From Clostridiales bacterium (lineage in GTDB: Bacteria > Bacillota > Clostridia > Oscillospirales > CAG-272): a DNA stretch of 16,751 nucleotides. Shown here one piece after another: positions 7,192 to 13,947 of the stretch; the stretch's first letter is position 1; every line of letters begins with the position of its first letter. The notes under the pieces are model-generated. The model saw only the letters and a program-made list of their open reading frames with translations. It had not been told where the DNA came from and ran no database searches. Location of the stretch: the NCBI GenBank assembly GCA_019415985.1, contig DXYE01000059.1:1-16751 (forward strand), in the 5' to 3' direction. The translations under genes and the position numbers were made by a program.

Positions 7192-9339
7192 ATGCTTCTC
7201 ATAATCGCGGAAAAGCCCAGCTTGGGGCGCAATATCGCCGCTGCCATTGGTCCGATGACCAAACGCGACGGTTATCTTGAAGGCAAGGATACCCTCATTA
7301 CCTGGGCATTCGGCCATCTGTTTTCACTGTGTGACATAGAGGATTATCAGCCGAACCCTGACGGTGGGACACGCTGGTCTATGGATAATCTGCCCTGTTT
7401 TCCGGAAACCTTTCAATTCGCCTTGAGAAAGGATGATAGAAAAAAAGAAGATTCCGGCGTCGCTAAACAGTTTCAGATTATAAAAACGCTGTGTAACCGA
7501 GCGGACGTGGAAACTATAGTGAATGCGGGAGACGCTGACAGAGAGGGCGAAATTATTGTGCGTCTCTGTATCAGCAGGGCGCTGGCCTCTGAGAAAAAGC
7601 TTATGCGTCTATGGCTTCCGGATCAGACGCCGCAGACCGTTCGGAAAGCATTAGCTGAAATGCAGCCGGACAGTGCTTACGATCATCTTGCGGACGAAGG
7701 ATTTGCGCGCACCTATATTGACTGGCTGTACGGCGTCAATTTAACACGGTATGCTACCCTGAAAACAGGCTCCTTTCTTCGTGTTGGCCGCGTTATTGTT
7801 CCGATTGTCAAAGCCATTTATGACCGAGATATGGCGATCAAAAATTTCAAGCCGGAATTGTATTATGCCATCGTCAGCCGTGCTGAAACCAATGGAGAAA
7901 TGGTCGAGCTTACGAGCAAAAAGAAATTCTCCAAAGATGAGCTGGCAGCAGCTCAGGCTCTATGCGATTCCTATAACGCGGAAACAGCTGTCGTCACGGA
8001 GGTCAAGCGCCGTAAAGATACATTGGCGCCAGGAAAGCTCTATTCCCTTTCAAAGCTGCAGAATGTTCTTGGAAAACGGTACAAAATGTCCATGGAAGAC
8101 AGTTTGGCTAACGTACAGAAGCTGTATGAGGAGGGATACGTTACCTATCCGAGAACCAATTCTGAATATCTTGCCACAGCAGAAGAGGACAAAATTCGTC
8201 AAATTCTATCAAATGTCGAAAAAATTGGTTACCCAGTGGTTTTTAAAAAGAAAAAAACGATTTTTGACGATGCAAAAATCGAGTCTCATTCAGCGCTTAC
8301 ACCTACATATAAAATTCCGGATAAAAACAGGCTTTCACCCGATGAGATGAAAGTTTATTCTACCATTTTCCGGCGTTTTGTGGCCGTTTTCTGTGCCGAG
8401 GACTGCATTGTAGACAAAACAGAAATTAAAATTGCGGTGGGAGAGCTGGAGACGTTTACACTCAAGGGAATGGTGATCCGTGAAAAGGGCTGGACAAAAT
8501 ATGACGACTATACCGCAAAGGACAAGGTCCTGCCGAAGCTTGCCAAGGGGGACACGGTAAATACCGATTTTAAGCCTACCGAAAAGGAAACCAGCCCGCC
8601 GAAGCATTATACCATTGAAACCCTGAACAATTATTTAAAAAATCCCTTTAAAGAGGAAAAGGCCGGGAAAATCGGAGGGGATCAGACCGAGGAGGGAGAT
8701 AAAAATGATGATGAAGATTACCGTGCCATTTTTGAAGGTCTGGAGCTTGGGACGGAGGCTACCCGAACCGGAATCATCGACAATGCCAGGAAAAGTAAAT
8801 ATATTCAGTTAAAAAAGGACGTCTACACCATACTGCCCGATGGTATTTATCTCATTGAAGCGCTGACACGCCTGCAGATCAACATGGATAAATATAAAAC
8901 CTCTGAACTTGGCCAGGCACTGAAAAAGGTTTACAGAGGGGAATATACCGTTCGGGACAGTGTTGCACTGGCTGAAAAGGAAATTGCCGCTGTGTTTGAA
9001 AAGAAAAAATCGCCTCCGGAAACCGATACGGATATCGGATGCTTTGGCGATATAGCAGGCGTCTGTCCCTTGTGCGGCAGCGACGTTCGGCGTACAAAAT
9101 TTGGATACGGCTGCGCAGGTTATAAGGAGGGCTGTAAATTTACGCTAAATGCTTATATTTGCGGACGGGTGATTTCACTGTCCAATGTCAAGCTGCTTTT
9201 GTCTGAGGGGAGAACCTCGAAAATTCAGGGATTTCAGTCGAAAAACGGAAAATCCTTTGACGCCGCGCTCAAGCTTGAGTCCGGCAAGGTCGTATTTGAT
9301 TTTTTGGACTCCGCGGCGCAGGAAAAACGCAGTGGATAA
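7192..9339 (+). CDS. topB: Type IA DNA topoisomerase (topoisomerase III family)
   Basis: This encodes 715 residues from ATG 7192, which follows CACGAGG and begins MLLIIAEKPSLGRNIAAAIG, the standard N-terminus of the Toprim domain. An upstream in-frame ATG at 7087 would add 35 unrelated residues. The catalytic glutamate E7 and the acidic triad in GDADREGE (D114, D116, E118) are present. The active-site tyrosine is Y319 in VTYPRTNSEYL, and GLELGTEATRTGII supports the fold. A C-terminal Cys cluster (CPLCGSDV, then CAGY, GCKF) forms a zinc-ribbon-like tail. The enzyme passes single strands through a transient 5'-phosphotyrosyl break to relax or decatenate DNA. The usual SVGRVQTP-type motif appears as RVGRVIVPIV, placing it in a distinct Firmicutes subgroup. 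Confidence 0.93.
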   Translation: MLLIIAEKPSLGRNIAAAIGPMTKRDGYLEGKDTLITWAFGHLFSLCDIEDYQPNPDGGTRWSMDNLPCFPETFQFALRKDDRKKEDSGVAKQFQIIKTLCNRADVETIVNAGDADREGEIIVRLCISRALASEKKLMRLWLPDQTPQTVRKALAEMQPDSAYDHLADEGFARTYIDWLYGVNLTRYATLKTGSFLRVGRVIVPIVKAIYDRDMAIKNFKPELYYAIVSRAETNGEMVELTSKKKFSKDELAAAQALCDSYNAETAVVTEVKRRKDTLAPGKLYSLSKLQNVLGKRYKMSMEDSLANVQKLYEEGYVTYPRTNSEYLATAEEDKIRQILSNVEKIGYPVVFKKKKTIFDDAKIESHSALTPTYKIPDKNRLSPDEMKVYSTIFRRFVAVFCAEDCIVDKTEIKIAVGELETFTLKGMVIREKGWTKYDDYTAKDKVLPKLAKGDTVNTDFKPTEKETSPPKHYTIETLNNYLKNPFKEEKAGKIGGDQTEEGDKNDDEDYRAIFEGLELGTEATRTGIIDNARKSKYIQLKKDVYTILPDGIYLIEALTRLQINMDKYKTSELGQALKKVYRGEYTVRDSVALAEKEIAAVFEKKKSPPETDTDIGCFGDIAGVCPLCGSDVRRTKFGYGCAGYKEGCKFTLNAYICGRVISLSNVKLLLSEGRTSKIQGFQSKNGKSFDAALKLESGKVVFDFLDSAAQEKRSG

Positions 9340-9458
9340 AACCGCGTTTCTTTTTTGCCTACGCTGGTGGGGCAGCGCATGAAAGGCACGATCTTCTGGA
9401 AAAGATGCGGTAAATTTTAAAGGTTTGGCGTTGCAGCAGTCATTACCGCCATTTCGCC

Positions 9459-9487
9459 TTGATTATTTATGCCTGTTCTGGTATAAT
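9459..9487 (+). promoter_or_regulatory. Sigma-A-type promoter in the ahcY upstream region
   Basis: The -35 element TTGATT (9459-9464) and a perfect -10 TATAAT (9482-9487) are separated by exactly 17 bases. Transcription would begin near 9494. This is the best promoter match in the window. It could drive ahcY through a long leader, or a short RNA ending at the T-tract at 9563-9569. Confidence 0.7.
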
Positions 9488-9526
9488 GGGCACGGCATAC
9501 GTTTACATCATATAGCTGAAGCGACC

Positions 9527-9577
9527 ATACAGCTATGCTGCATGCTGTATACTGCAGTTCTGTTTTTTTCAAAACTG
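9527..9577 (+). promoter_or_regulatory. Hairpin plus T7 tract just after the promoter (possible attenuator or small-RNA end)
   Basis: ATACAGC (9527-9533) pairs perfectly with GCTGTAT (9544-9550), and the loop contains a further ATGC/GCAT match. A run of seven T follows at 9563-9569, 12 bases after the stem, so this is not a classic terminator. CAGTT (9555-9559) can pair with AACTG (9573-9577) and place the T run in a loop, giving an alternative fold. Confidence 0.35.
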
Positions 9578-9866
9578 TCGGGATTTATCAGGAGTTAACG
9601 ATCGGTTTTGTGTTACTGTTCGTCAAGCTCGACGATACATGCGTGATATGAGGTGCAGCGGGATTTTCATCGTTCCTTTTTTTGACTGCCAACATCAGTG
9701 ATATGGTATATCTGCGGTGTAGCTGTCGGCAACCTCTGTTGGATTAAATCCCATGTTTTGATAATAAATAGCCTGATTCATCAAACTAAAGACGGAGCGG
9801 AACGAGGGGCTGCTTCTGAGTTTGTGTTTATCTATTTTCAATTAAAAGAGAAAGGATTATAAAAAA

Positions 9867-11108
9867 ATGAGCGAAATCAAAGATATTAAACTTGCAAAAA
9901 CCGGTTATGATAAAATTAATTGGGTCAGGAGTTATATGCCGGTCCTGAATGCTATCCACGAGGAATTTACGAGGACGCAGCCCTTTGCCGGCAAAAAAAT
10001 ATCTATGTCCATTCATCTGGAGGCCAAAACCGCTTTTTTGGCAATGACCCTTCGCGCGGGCGGCGCTGAAGTTTATGTGACCGGCTGCAATCCGCTGTCA
10101 ACACAGGATGATATAGCGGCGGCGTTGGCAGATATGGGCTTTGAAGTCAATGCCTGGAGAGGCGTCAGTGACGAAATTTATGAGAAGCATTTGAGGAAAA
10201 CGCTTTCTCTGTGTCCGGACGTTATGATTGACGATGGCGGTGATTTTACGCATCTGCTTCATGGTGAATGCAGGGAATTCGGAAAAAATCTGCTCGGCGG
10301 CTGCGAAGAAACCACCACGGGTATTCATCGCCTTTATGCGAGAGAAGCGGCCGGTAAGCTGGATTACACGATGATCAACGTCAATGACGCGGATTGCAAG
10401 CATTTGTTTGACAATCGCTACGGAACGGGACAGTCCACGCTGGATGGTATCATGAACGCAACCAATCTGATCATCGCGGGTAAGACTGTTGTCATTGCGG
10501 GCTATGGCTGGTGCGGAAAGGGATTGGCCATGCGCGTAAAGGGCATGGGCGGTATTGTAATCGTGACCGAAATTGATCCTGTCAAGGCCATAGAGGCGGT
10601 CATGGACGGTTTCACTGTCATGCCTATGGATGAGGCCGCATCGAGGGGAGATTTATTCATCACTGTTACAGGCTGTTCAGATGTGATTCGCCGGGAGCAT
10701 TTTGCGGTTATGAAAGACGGTGTGCTTTTGGCCAACGCCGGTCATTTCGATGTGGAGATTGACAAGACTGTTTTAGCGGAGATGGCTGCTGAACAATGGG
10801 AAAGGAAGCCCAACATCGTCGGTTACCGTCTACATGATGGCCGTGTAATTAATTTGCTGGCTGAGGGACGGCTGGTAAATCTGGCTGCCGGCAACGGACA
10901 TCCTGCGGAAATTATGGATATGAGCTTTGCTATTCAGGCAAAGTGTCTGGAATACCTGGTCAAAAACGGCCACAATATGGAAAACAAGGTATATAATGTT
11001 CCCAGGGAAATTGACCGGGAAGTAGCCGGACGCAAGCTTGCTGCCCTGCATGTTGAGATTGATTCGCTTTCCGCTGAGCAGCTTGCATATCTGGGTAAAG
11101 TAGATTAA
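9867..11108 (+). CDS. ahcY: S-adenosylhomocysteine hydrolase
   Basis: This encodes 413 residues. The enzyme reversibly splits S-adenosylhomocysteine into adenosine and homocysteine using bound NAD, clearing the product inhibitor of methyltransferases in the cytoplasm. Key motifs are present: DDGGD (122-126), GCEETTTGIHRLY (145-157, E148 catalytic), K178 with D182-N183 in the FDNRYG region, and the Rossmann motif GYGWCGKG (212-219). LHDGRVINLLAEGRLVNL and GHPAEIMDMSF follow near the C-terminus. The length fits the shorter bacterial/archaeal form without the long insertion. AAAGGA lies 10 bases before ATG 9867. No methionine-cycle gene is adjacent, and I could not match the leader to the SAH riboswitch consensus. 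Confidence 0.96.
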   Translation: MSEIKDIKLAKTGYDKINWVRSYMPVLNAIHEEFTRTQPFAGKKISMSIHLEAKTAFLAMTLRAGGAEVYVTGCNPLSTQDDIAAALADMGFEVNAWRGVSDEIYEKHLRKTLSLCPDVMIDDGGDFTHLLHGECREFGKNLLGGCEETTTGIHRLYAREAAGKLDYTMINVNDADCKHLFDNRYGTGQSTLDGIMNATNLIIAGKTVVIAGYGWCGKGLAMRVKGMGGIVIVTEIDPVKAIEAVMDGFTVMPMDEAASRGDLFITVTGCSDVIRREHFAVMKDGVLLANAGHFDVEIDKTVLAEMAAEQWERKPNIVGYRLHDGRVINLLAEGRLVNLAAGNGHPAEIMDMSFAIQAKCLEYLVKNGHNMENKVYNVPREIDREVAGRKLAALHVEIDSLSAEQLAYLGKVD

Positions 11109-11204
11109 TATGGAAGGACCTTTTATTTACCAACCTGATTAAGAAGAAACCCATAAAAATCATCAAAGAAAGTCCGGTAACATAGGGGTTAGAGCAGGTG
11201 AATA

Positions 11205-11357
11205 ATGAGTAGAATATGGCGGCAGAAGACGAAAGGCCAGCCATGGAAGTCAGATTTTCTGATGCGTAAACGTGCACGTCTCGGTTATAAAGTCTATGAT
11301 CCCTTAAATCGGCAAGACATCAGACAGTCCGATGCATACGCCAAGTGGAACAGGTAG
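11205..11357 (+). CDS. Possible 50-residue basic small protein, unrecognised
   Basis: An ATG at 11205 opens a 50-codon frame ending in TAG at 11355-11357. The product is rich in Lys and Arg, begins MSRIWRQKTKG and contains LMRKRARLGYKVYD. A GCAGGTG sequence a few bases upstream is only a weak ribosome binding site. It lies 96 bases after ahcY. I know no family for it. It may be a chance frame or the remnant of a larger gene. Confidence 0.2.
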   Translation: MSRIWRQKTKGQPWKSDFLMRKRARLGYKVYDPLNRQDIRQSDAYAKWNR

Positions 11358-11499
11358 AGTGTTGTACGACGCGGCCCCACAATATACAAAAGGTCTATTC
11401 TTTATGATACGTATACATGAATGCATAATCCGGAAAGTTTTTAGGCTTCCGCTTTGGATCTTGAAGTACGTGTAACAACTTCGGCAATACACAGCCCCC

Positions 11500-11532
11500 T
11501 CAGCAGGAATCGCTTTTAGCGATTCCTGCTGA
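11500..11532. repeat. Perfect inverted repeat, 15-bp stem and 3-base loop
   Basis: TCAGCAGGAATCGCT (11500-11514), loop TTT, then AGCGATTCCTGCTGA (11518-11532), with no mismatch. Neither side carries a T tract (ACTATATTC on the right, a run of C on the left), so it is not a standard intrinsic terminator in either direction. It may be a transcription end of another kind or a small mobile palindrome. Confidence 0.7.
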
Positions 11533-12015
11533 ACTATATTCTAACATCATTTCCGAGTACATTGCATAAGGGAAATGGGGTTTGAATTCGCTGCGCTCAT
11601 TATAGTATAAAAAAACGTATACTTTTTCCGCATACATAAAAAGTCATGTTTGGGCTTCATTTTGATAAATACTATTTGTACGCGCTCGGTCAGATTTTTT
11701 TCAAAAAGCCCTTTTATATGGGCTCATGAGCAGCAGACGGCATTTCTGTCCAGCCAATCTCTGAACTCGGGAGATATTCGCCGTGGGGCTTTTGTATACA
11801 GTTCGCTGTCTAGATTGAATGTATGATGCGTGATGCCCTGCAAGCACCGTTTGAGCTTCTGCAAATTTATTGTAATTTTCCAAACGTTCCAACTGTATAG
11901 GCGGGATAAACTGTGAGTAGAAGTTGGAAATAAGTATCTTACGGTTCAAAATGATACTGTAGACAAAGAAAAACGTTACGGGCGAGTAGATTTACCTCTA
12001 AAAATATGTTAATAT

Positions 12016-12064
12016 GTGCACGGCATAGCGTCATATCACCGTAAAACTTTCGTAAGCCGTGCAC
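12016..12064. repeat. 9-bp inverted repeat around a 31-base loop
   Basis: GTGCACGGC (12016-12024) is the exact reverse complement of GCCGTGCAC (12056-12064). The structure lies 60 bases before a TATAAT box. It could be an operator, an RNA element, or the end of a lost gene. Confidence 0.4.
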
Positions 12065-12124
12065 CACAGCTTTCGTCCGACCGAGCAGGGCTCAGTCATC
12101 TGAAACTGCCGGGATTTTTCATGG

Positions 12125-12180
12125 TATAATAAGTTACATTATTCTATTCAAAAGGAAATGAGTTTGAACACAAAAAGAAT
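12125..12180 (+). pseudogene. Orphan -10 box, ribosome binding site and broken gene start
   Basis: A perfect TATAAT (12125-12130) has only a poor -35 (GAAACT-like at 12102-12107). AAAGGAAATG follows at about 12151-12160. Translation from the ATG gives MSLNTKRI and then a stop; a TTG two codons later gives MNTKRI and the same stop. This looks like the 5' end of a gene whose body has been deleted where it now meets the ABC transporter remnant. Confidence 0.35.
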
Positions 12181-12184
12181 ATAA

Positions 12185-12741
12185 TTATCGACAATCAAAT
12201 GCATAAAATCATCACCCCCACGGTAACGCAGTCCAAATTGCCGGTTGGCTCATCGCAATGATAATATCCGGATTGTGAGCAATGGCTCGGGCAGTCCCCA
12301 CCCGTTGCTGCTCTTCACCTGAAAGTTTTATACTTTCCGCTTTTCGGTCTCCTTATCAATACCAACCCGGCTCAGCAGTTCCAGAGCTGATTGTTTTAAA
12401 TTACTGTCTTTGTAACTGCGATGCTCATGGACAGGACGATATTTTCTAGTGCCGTAACGTTGGTCAGCAGGTTGTAACCCTGAAAAATAATGCCGATGTT
12501 CTTGGCCCGGTATTCATCCCTGTCGAGCTGCAGTGTGTCATGTCCCTGGTAATAGACCGTTCAGGCGGTTGGATACGTCAAGTCCGGAGATCAGGGACAG
12601 CACGGGACTCTTGCCAGCGCCGGATTTTCCCATAATGGCGTACAGCTACCCGGCTCAAAGACCGCGGCGAAATTCTTCAGCACCTGTTGGGTTGTTCCGC
12701 TGTAATGATAGCCTTACTTTATCTAAAAAGAGTACAGACAT
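12185..12741 (-). pseudogene. ABC exporter ATPase (MacB/LolD-like), multiply frameshifted
   Basis: Read on the minus strand from ATG 12741-12739, the pieces of one ATPase appear in order in different frames. These are MSVLFLDKVR, YHYSGTTQQVLKNF, YAIMGKSGAGKS (Walker A at about 12607-12633), YYQGHDTLQLDRDEYRAKN, IGIIFQGYNLL (Q-loop), YKDSNLKQSALELLSRVG, LSGEEQQRVGTARAIAHNP (signature at about 12302-12325) and DEPTGNLD (Walker B at 12231-12254). At least six single-base-scale indels separate them. The Walker A continues GKSP rather than GKST, and the signature is LSGEE rather than LSGGE. The C-terminal third is missing or unreadable below about 12190. This was the energy subunit of a FtsX/MacB-type exporter, co-transcribed with the permease remnant upstream of it. 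Confidence 0.88.
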
Positions 12742-12751
12742 ATGTTTCACT

Positions 12752-13052
12752 TTAATTCCTTTCCGAGAGAATTCTAATGGTTCCGTAGCGGGTAATAAAG
12801 ATCACACCAACTGCAGAGGAAAGCAATGCCAGTAAAAGAGCCCCCATGTAATTTGCAAGGCGGCCTCCGGCGTGAATGATACATCAATTTTCTTTAATGG
12901 TTCCACGTCTGAATCTTTGCCAATCGTAATCGCCGCATTTATATTCAGTTGTCCGCCGGACTGCGTATTGTTTTCTGTTGCTTCTACCTGTCCGGCAATT
13001 AACGTATCTGCAATCGTCAGCGAAAGGGCGCCCTCCAGTCCCGCACCAAGAA
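12752..13052 (-). pseudogene. ABC exporter permease (FtsX/MacB-like), C-terminal remnant
   Basis: On the minus strand, FLGAGLEGALSLTIADTLIAGQ reads as a late membrane helix. A polar loop follows with LKKIDVSFTPEAALQI, then, after a one-base frame change near 12845, MGALLLALLSSAVGVIFITRYG and a TIRILSERN end at the stop 12754-12752. This helix-loop-helix ending is typical of FtsX-like permeases of Clostridia. The stop lies 10 bases before the ATPase start and its GGAAAGGA ribosome binding site, confirming an operon. The N-terminal two thirds is gone: the sequence switches to IS3 transposase at about 13050. Only shadow frames occur on the opposite strand. Confidence 0.75.
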
Positions 13053-13465
13053 AGCGTACAATGATAGAAACAAACCGGAACAGCTTCTGTTTCACAGTGA
13101 CCAGGATACGCAGTATACCGCAAGGGCATTTCAAAAGCTATTCTGCATGAACGAGGTTGTCCAATCCTTTTCCATATCTGGTCGAACCTATGATAACGCC
13201 GTGGCCGAATCCTTCTCTGCCTCTATGAAGCGGGAAGGGATCTATCGTACGAAGTATAAATCAGAGCGGCAGTTCATGGAAAGTATTGATACATATATCG
13301 AATTTTACAATACAAAGAGGCACATAGCACGCTCAATTACAAAACGCCAGAGCAGTTTGAACAGAACTCTATGCAAGCAAGATTGGATAAGCAAAATAAG
13401 CAGACACAGGGTTCAAAAGTGGCTTATTTCCTCTTTTAGACCGCCAAATTCTCTTTTTTAGCAAT
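13050..13465 (+). mobile_element. IS3-family insertion sequence, 3'-end remnant
   Basis: This is the 3' end of an IS3-type element: the last part of the orfB transposase and a short tail ending in TTTTTTAGCA, which has the CA end expected of an IS3 right terminus. The left end, orfA and the first half of orfB are absent. The left boundary, estimated at 13045-13055, coincides with the point where the permease remnant stops. I found no matching left terminal repeat in the window. Confidence 0.75.
13056..13439 (+). pseudogene. IS3-family transposase OrfB, truncated and frameshifted
   Basis: The frame reads AYNDRNKPEQLLFHSDQDTQYT, AFQKLF, VVQSFSISGRTYDNAVAESF and IEFYNTKR, the conserved DDE integrase core and C-terminus of IS3 OrfB. 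The second catalytic Asp lies in HSDQ and the Glu in NAVAESF. A single missing base in the expected Pro codon after NTKR (near 13320) shifts the frame. The true C-terminus HSTLNYKTPEQFEQNS continues in the next frame to TAG 13437-13439. The first catalytic Asp is missing, so the protein is inactive. The visible SDQD replaces the usual SDQG. Confidence 0.85.
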
Positions 13466-13544
13466 TTCCGAATCATTTTAAATTGCAAATAAGGAAAGGA
13501 GAAAAGCCTGATTTTTCAAGGCCTTTCCCAGTAAAAAGGAAGAA

Positions 13545-13582
13545 GGAGTATTAGACAGTTCAAGACAACTGTTCAATACTCC
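13545..13582. repeat. 16-bp imperfect inverted repeat with 6-base loop
   Basis: GGAGTATTAGACAGTT (13545-13560) pairs with AACTGTTCAATACTCC (13567-13582) with two adjacent mismatches around the loop CAAGAC. No T tract follows on either side. It lies about 80 bases beyond the presumed IS3 right end. Confidence 0.6.
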
Positions 13583-13599
13583 TACCCTAATTCATCTTT

Positions 13600-13716
13600 A
13601 GAACGACTATCAAATTGATTTTGCATCGCTAATATAGCGGAATGTTCATTCTAAAACTATTGAAATAAGATCTCTAATTATGGTATATCTGTTTGAATCA
13701 TATTTCTGATTTCCAT
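13600..13716 (-). pseudogene. Broken small reading frame with intact ribosome binding site
   Basis: On the minus strand AGGAAG (13724-13729) stands seven bases before ATG 13716-13714. Translation gives MEIRNMIQTDIP and then TAA. Allowing one extra base restores IIRDLISIVLE, and another frame gives NEHSAILAMQNQFDSRSKDELG. The start MEIRNMIQTDI resembles the opening of GNAT acetyltransferases, but the stretch is far too short to assign. It is probably a decayed gene fragment. Confidence 0.3.
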
Positions 13717-13748
13717 ATGTTCGCTTCCTTTTATCAATTCTCGTCCTT

Positions 13749-13778
13749 AAAATAACATAAGAAAACGAAAGAAGTCAA
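13749..13778 (-). promoter_or_regulatory. Minus-strand sigma-A-like promoter
   Basis: On the minus strand, TTGACT (13778-13773) and TATTTT (13754-13749) are 18 bases apart; TTATTT gives a spacing of 17. They point at the ATG at 13716 and its AGGAAG site. The -35 lies inside one arm of the inverted repeat at 13772-13800. Confidence 0.45.
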
Positions 13779-13806
13779 TTTCTTTTACAACAATTGACTT
13801 TTTTTA
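13772..13806 (+). terminator. AT-rich hairpin with T7 tail (intrinsic terminator or operator)
   Basis: AAGTCAATT (13772-13780) and AATTGACTT (13792-13800) are perfect inverted repeats around an 11-base loop. A T run continues to 13805, a rho-independent terminator layout on the + strand. Each arm also contains TTGACT in opposite orientation, so the same palindrome could be an operator between divergent -35 elements. Confidence 0.5.
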
Positions 13807-13904
13807 ATAAACTGTCTAAAAGCGCAATATTTAGTATAATTTAGCGCTATGTAAAAACGGATGTCACAATATGCTGTGGGGTTCCAACCCTAAATGTTCA
13901 AGCA

Positions 13905-13947
13905 CTGGTGATGAGATTTGAACCCACGCCTTTTATACGCTGGCTCT
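13905..13947 (-). other. tRNA T-arm-like fragment (possible tRNA remnant or attachment site)
   Basis: On the minus strand GTGGG-TTCAAAT-CTCAT (13927-13911) forms a valid T-arm with the invariant TTC and A positions. It is followed by CACCAG and preceded by AGAGCCAGCG, which resembles the D-stem and anticodon-arm start of a tRNA. No cloverleaf closes: the anticodon stem does not pair and no 5' acceptor strand is seen. It is at best a degenerate tRNA or a 3'-end copy. Confidence 0.25.

Larger units (their letters stand above)
9340..9866. other. 527-base intergenic region before ahcY
   Basis: No protein-coding frame is convincing here. The stretch contains the promoter at 9459-9487, a hairpin and T-tract at 9527-9577, a second weak TTGACT (9682-9687) with a TATA element 19 bases later, and an imperfect GTTTTGAT/ATCAAAC hairpin near 9756-9785. 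It ends at the AAAGGA ribosome binding site of ahcY (9851-9856). A transcript from the first promoter would carry a leader of roughly 370 nucleotides. Confidence 0.5.
11109..12180. other. About 1.07 kb without a recognisable gene after ahcY
   Basis: This stretch has only short frames on both strands. A minus-strand frame at about 11118-11277 has a hydrophobic stretch (SLMIFMGFFLIRL) but runs into ahcY antisense. A minus-strand frame from TTG 11949 to 11701 (82 residues) and an overlapping alternative frame both look protein-like in places (HHTFNLDSELYTKAPRR in the second), which would fit a decayed gene. I do not recognise either. Hairpins at 11500-11532 and 12016-12064 are listed separately. 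Confidence 0.4.

Noticed and set aside
9790..9830. GACGGAGCGGAACGAGG stretch resembling part of an SAH riboswitch upstream of ahcY
   Set aside because: The order of conserved segments and the pairing of the known SAH riboswitch are not present.
10960..11277. Minus-strand 105-codon frame with a hydrophobic stretch after ahcY
   Set aside because: Half of it is antisense to the ahcY C-terminus and no family is recognisable.
12872..13150. 92-codon + strand frame opposite the permease remnant
   Set aside because: It is the complement of the permease remnant and of the IS3 start; the real signals are in other frames.
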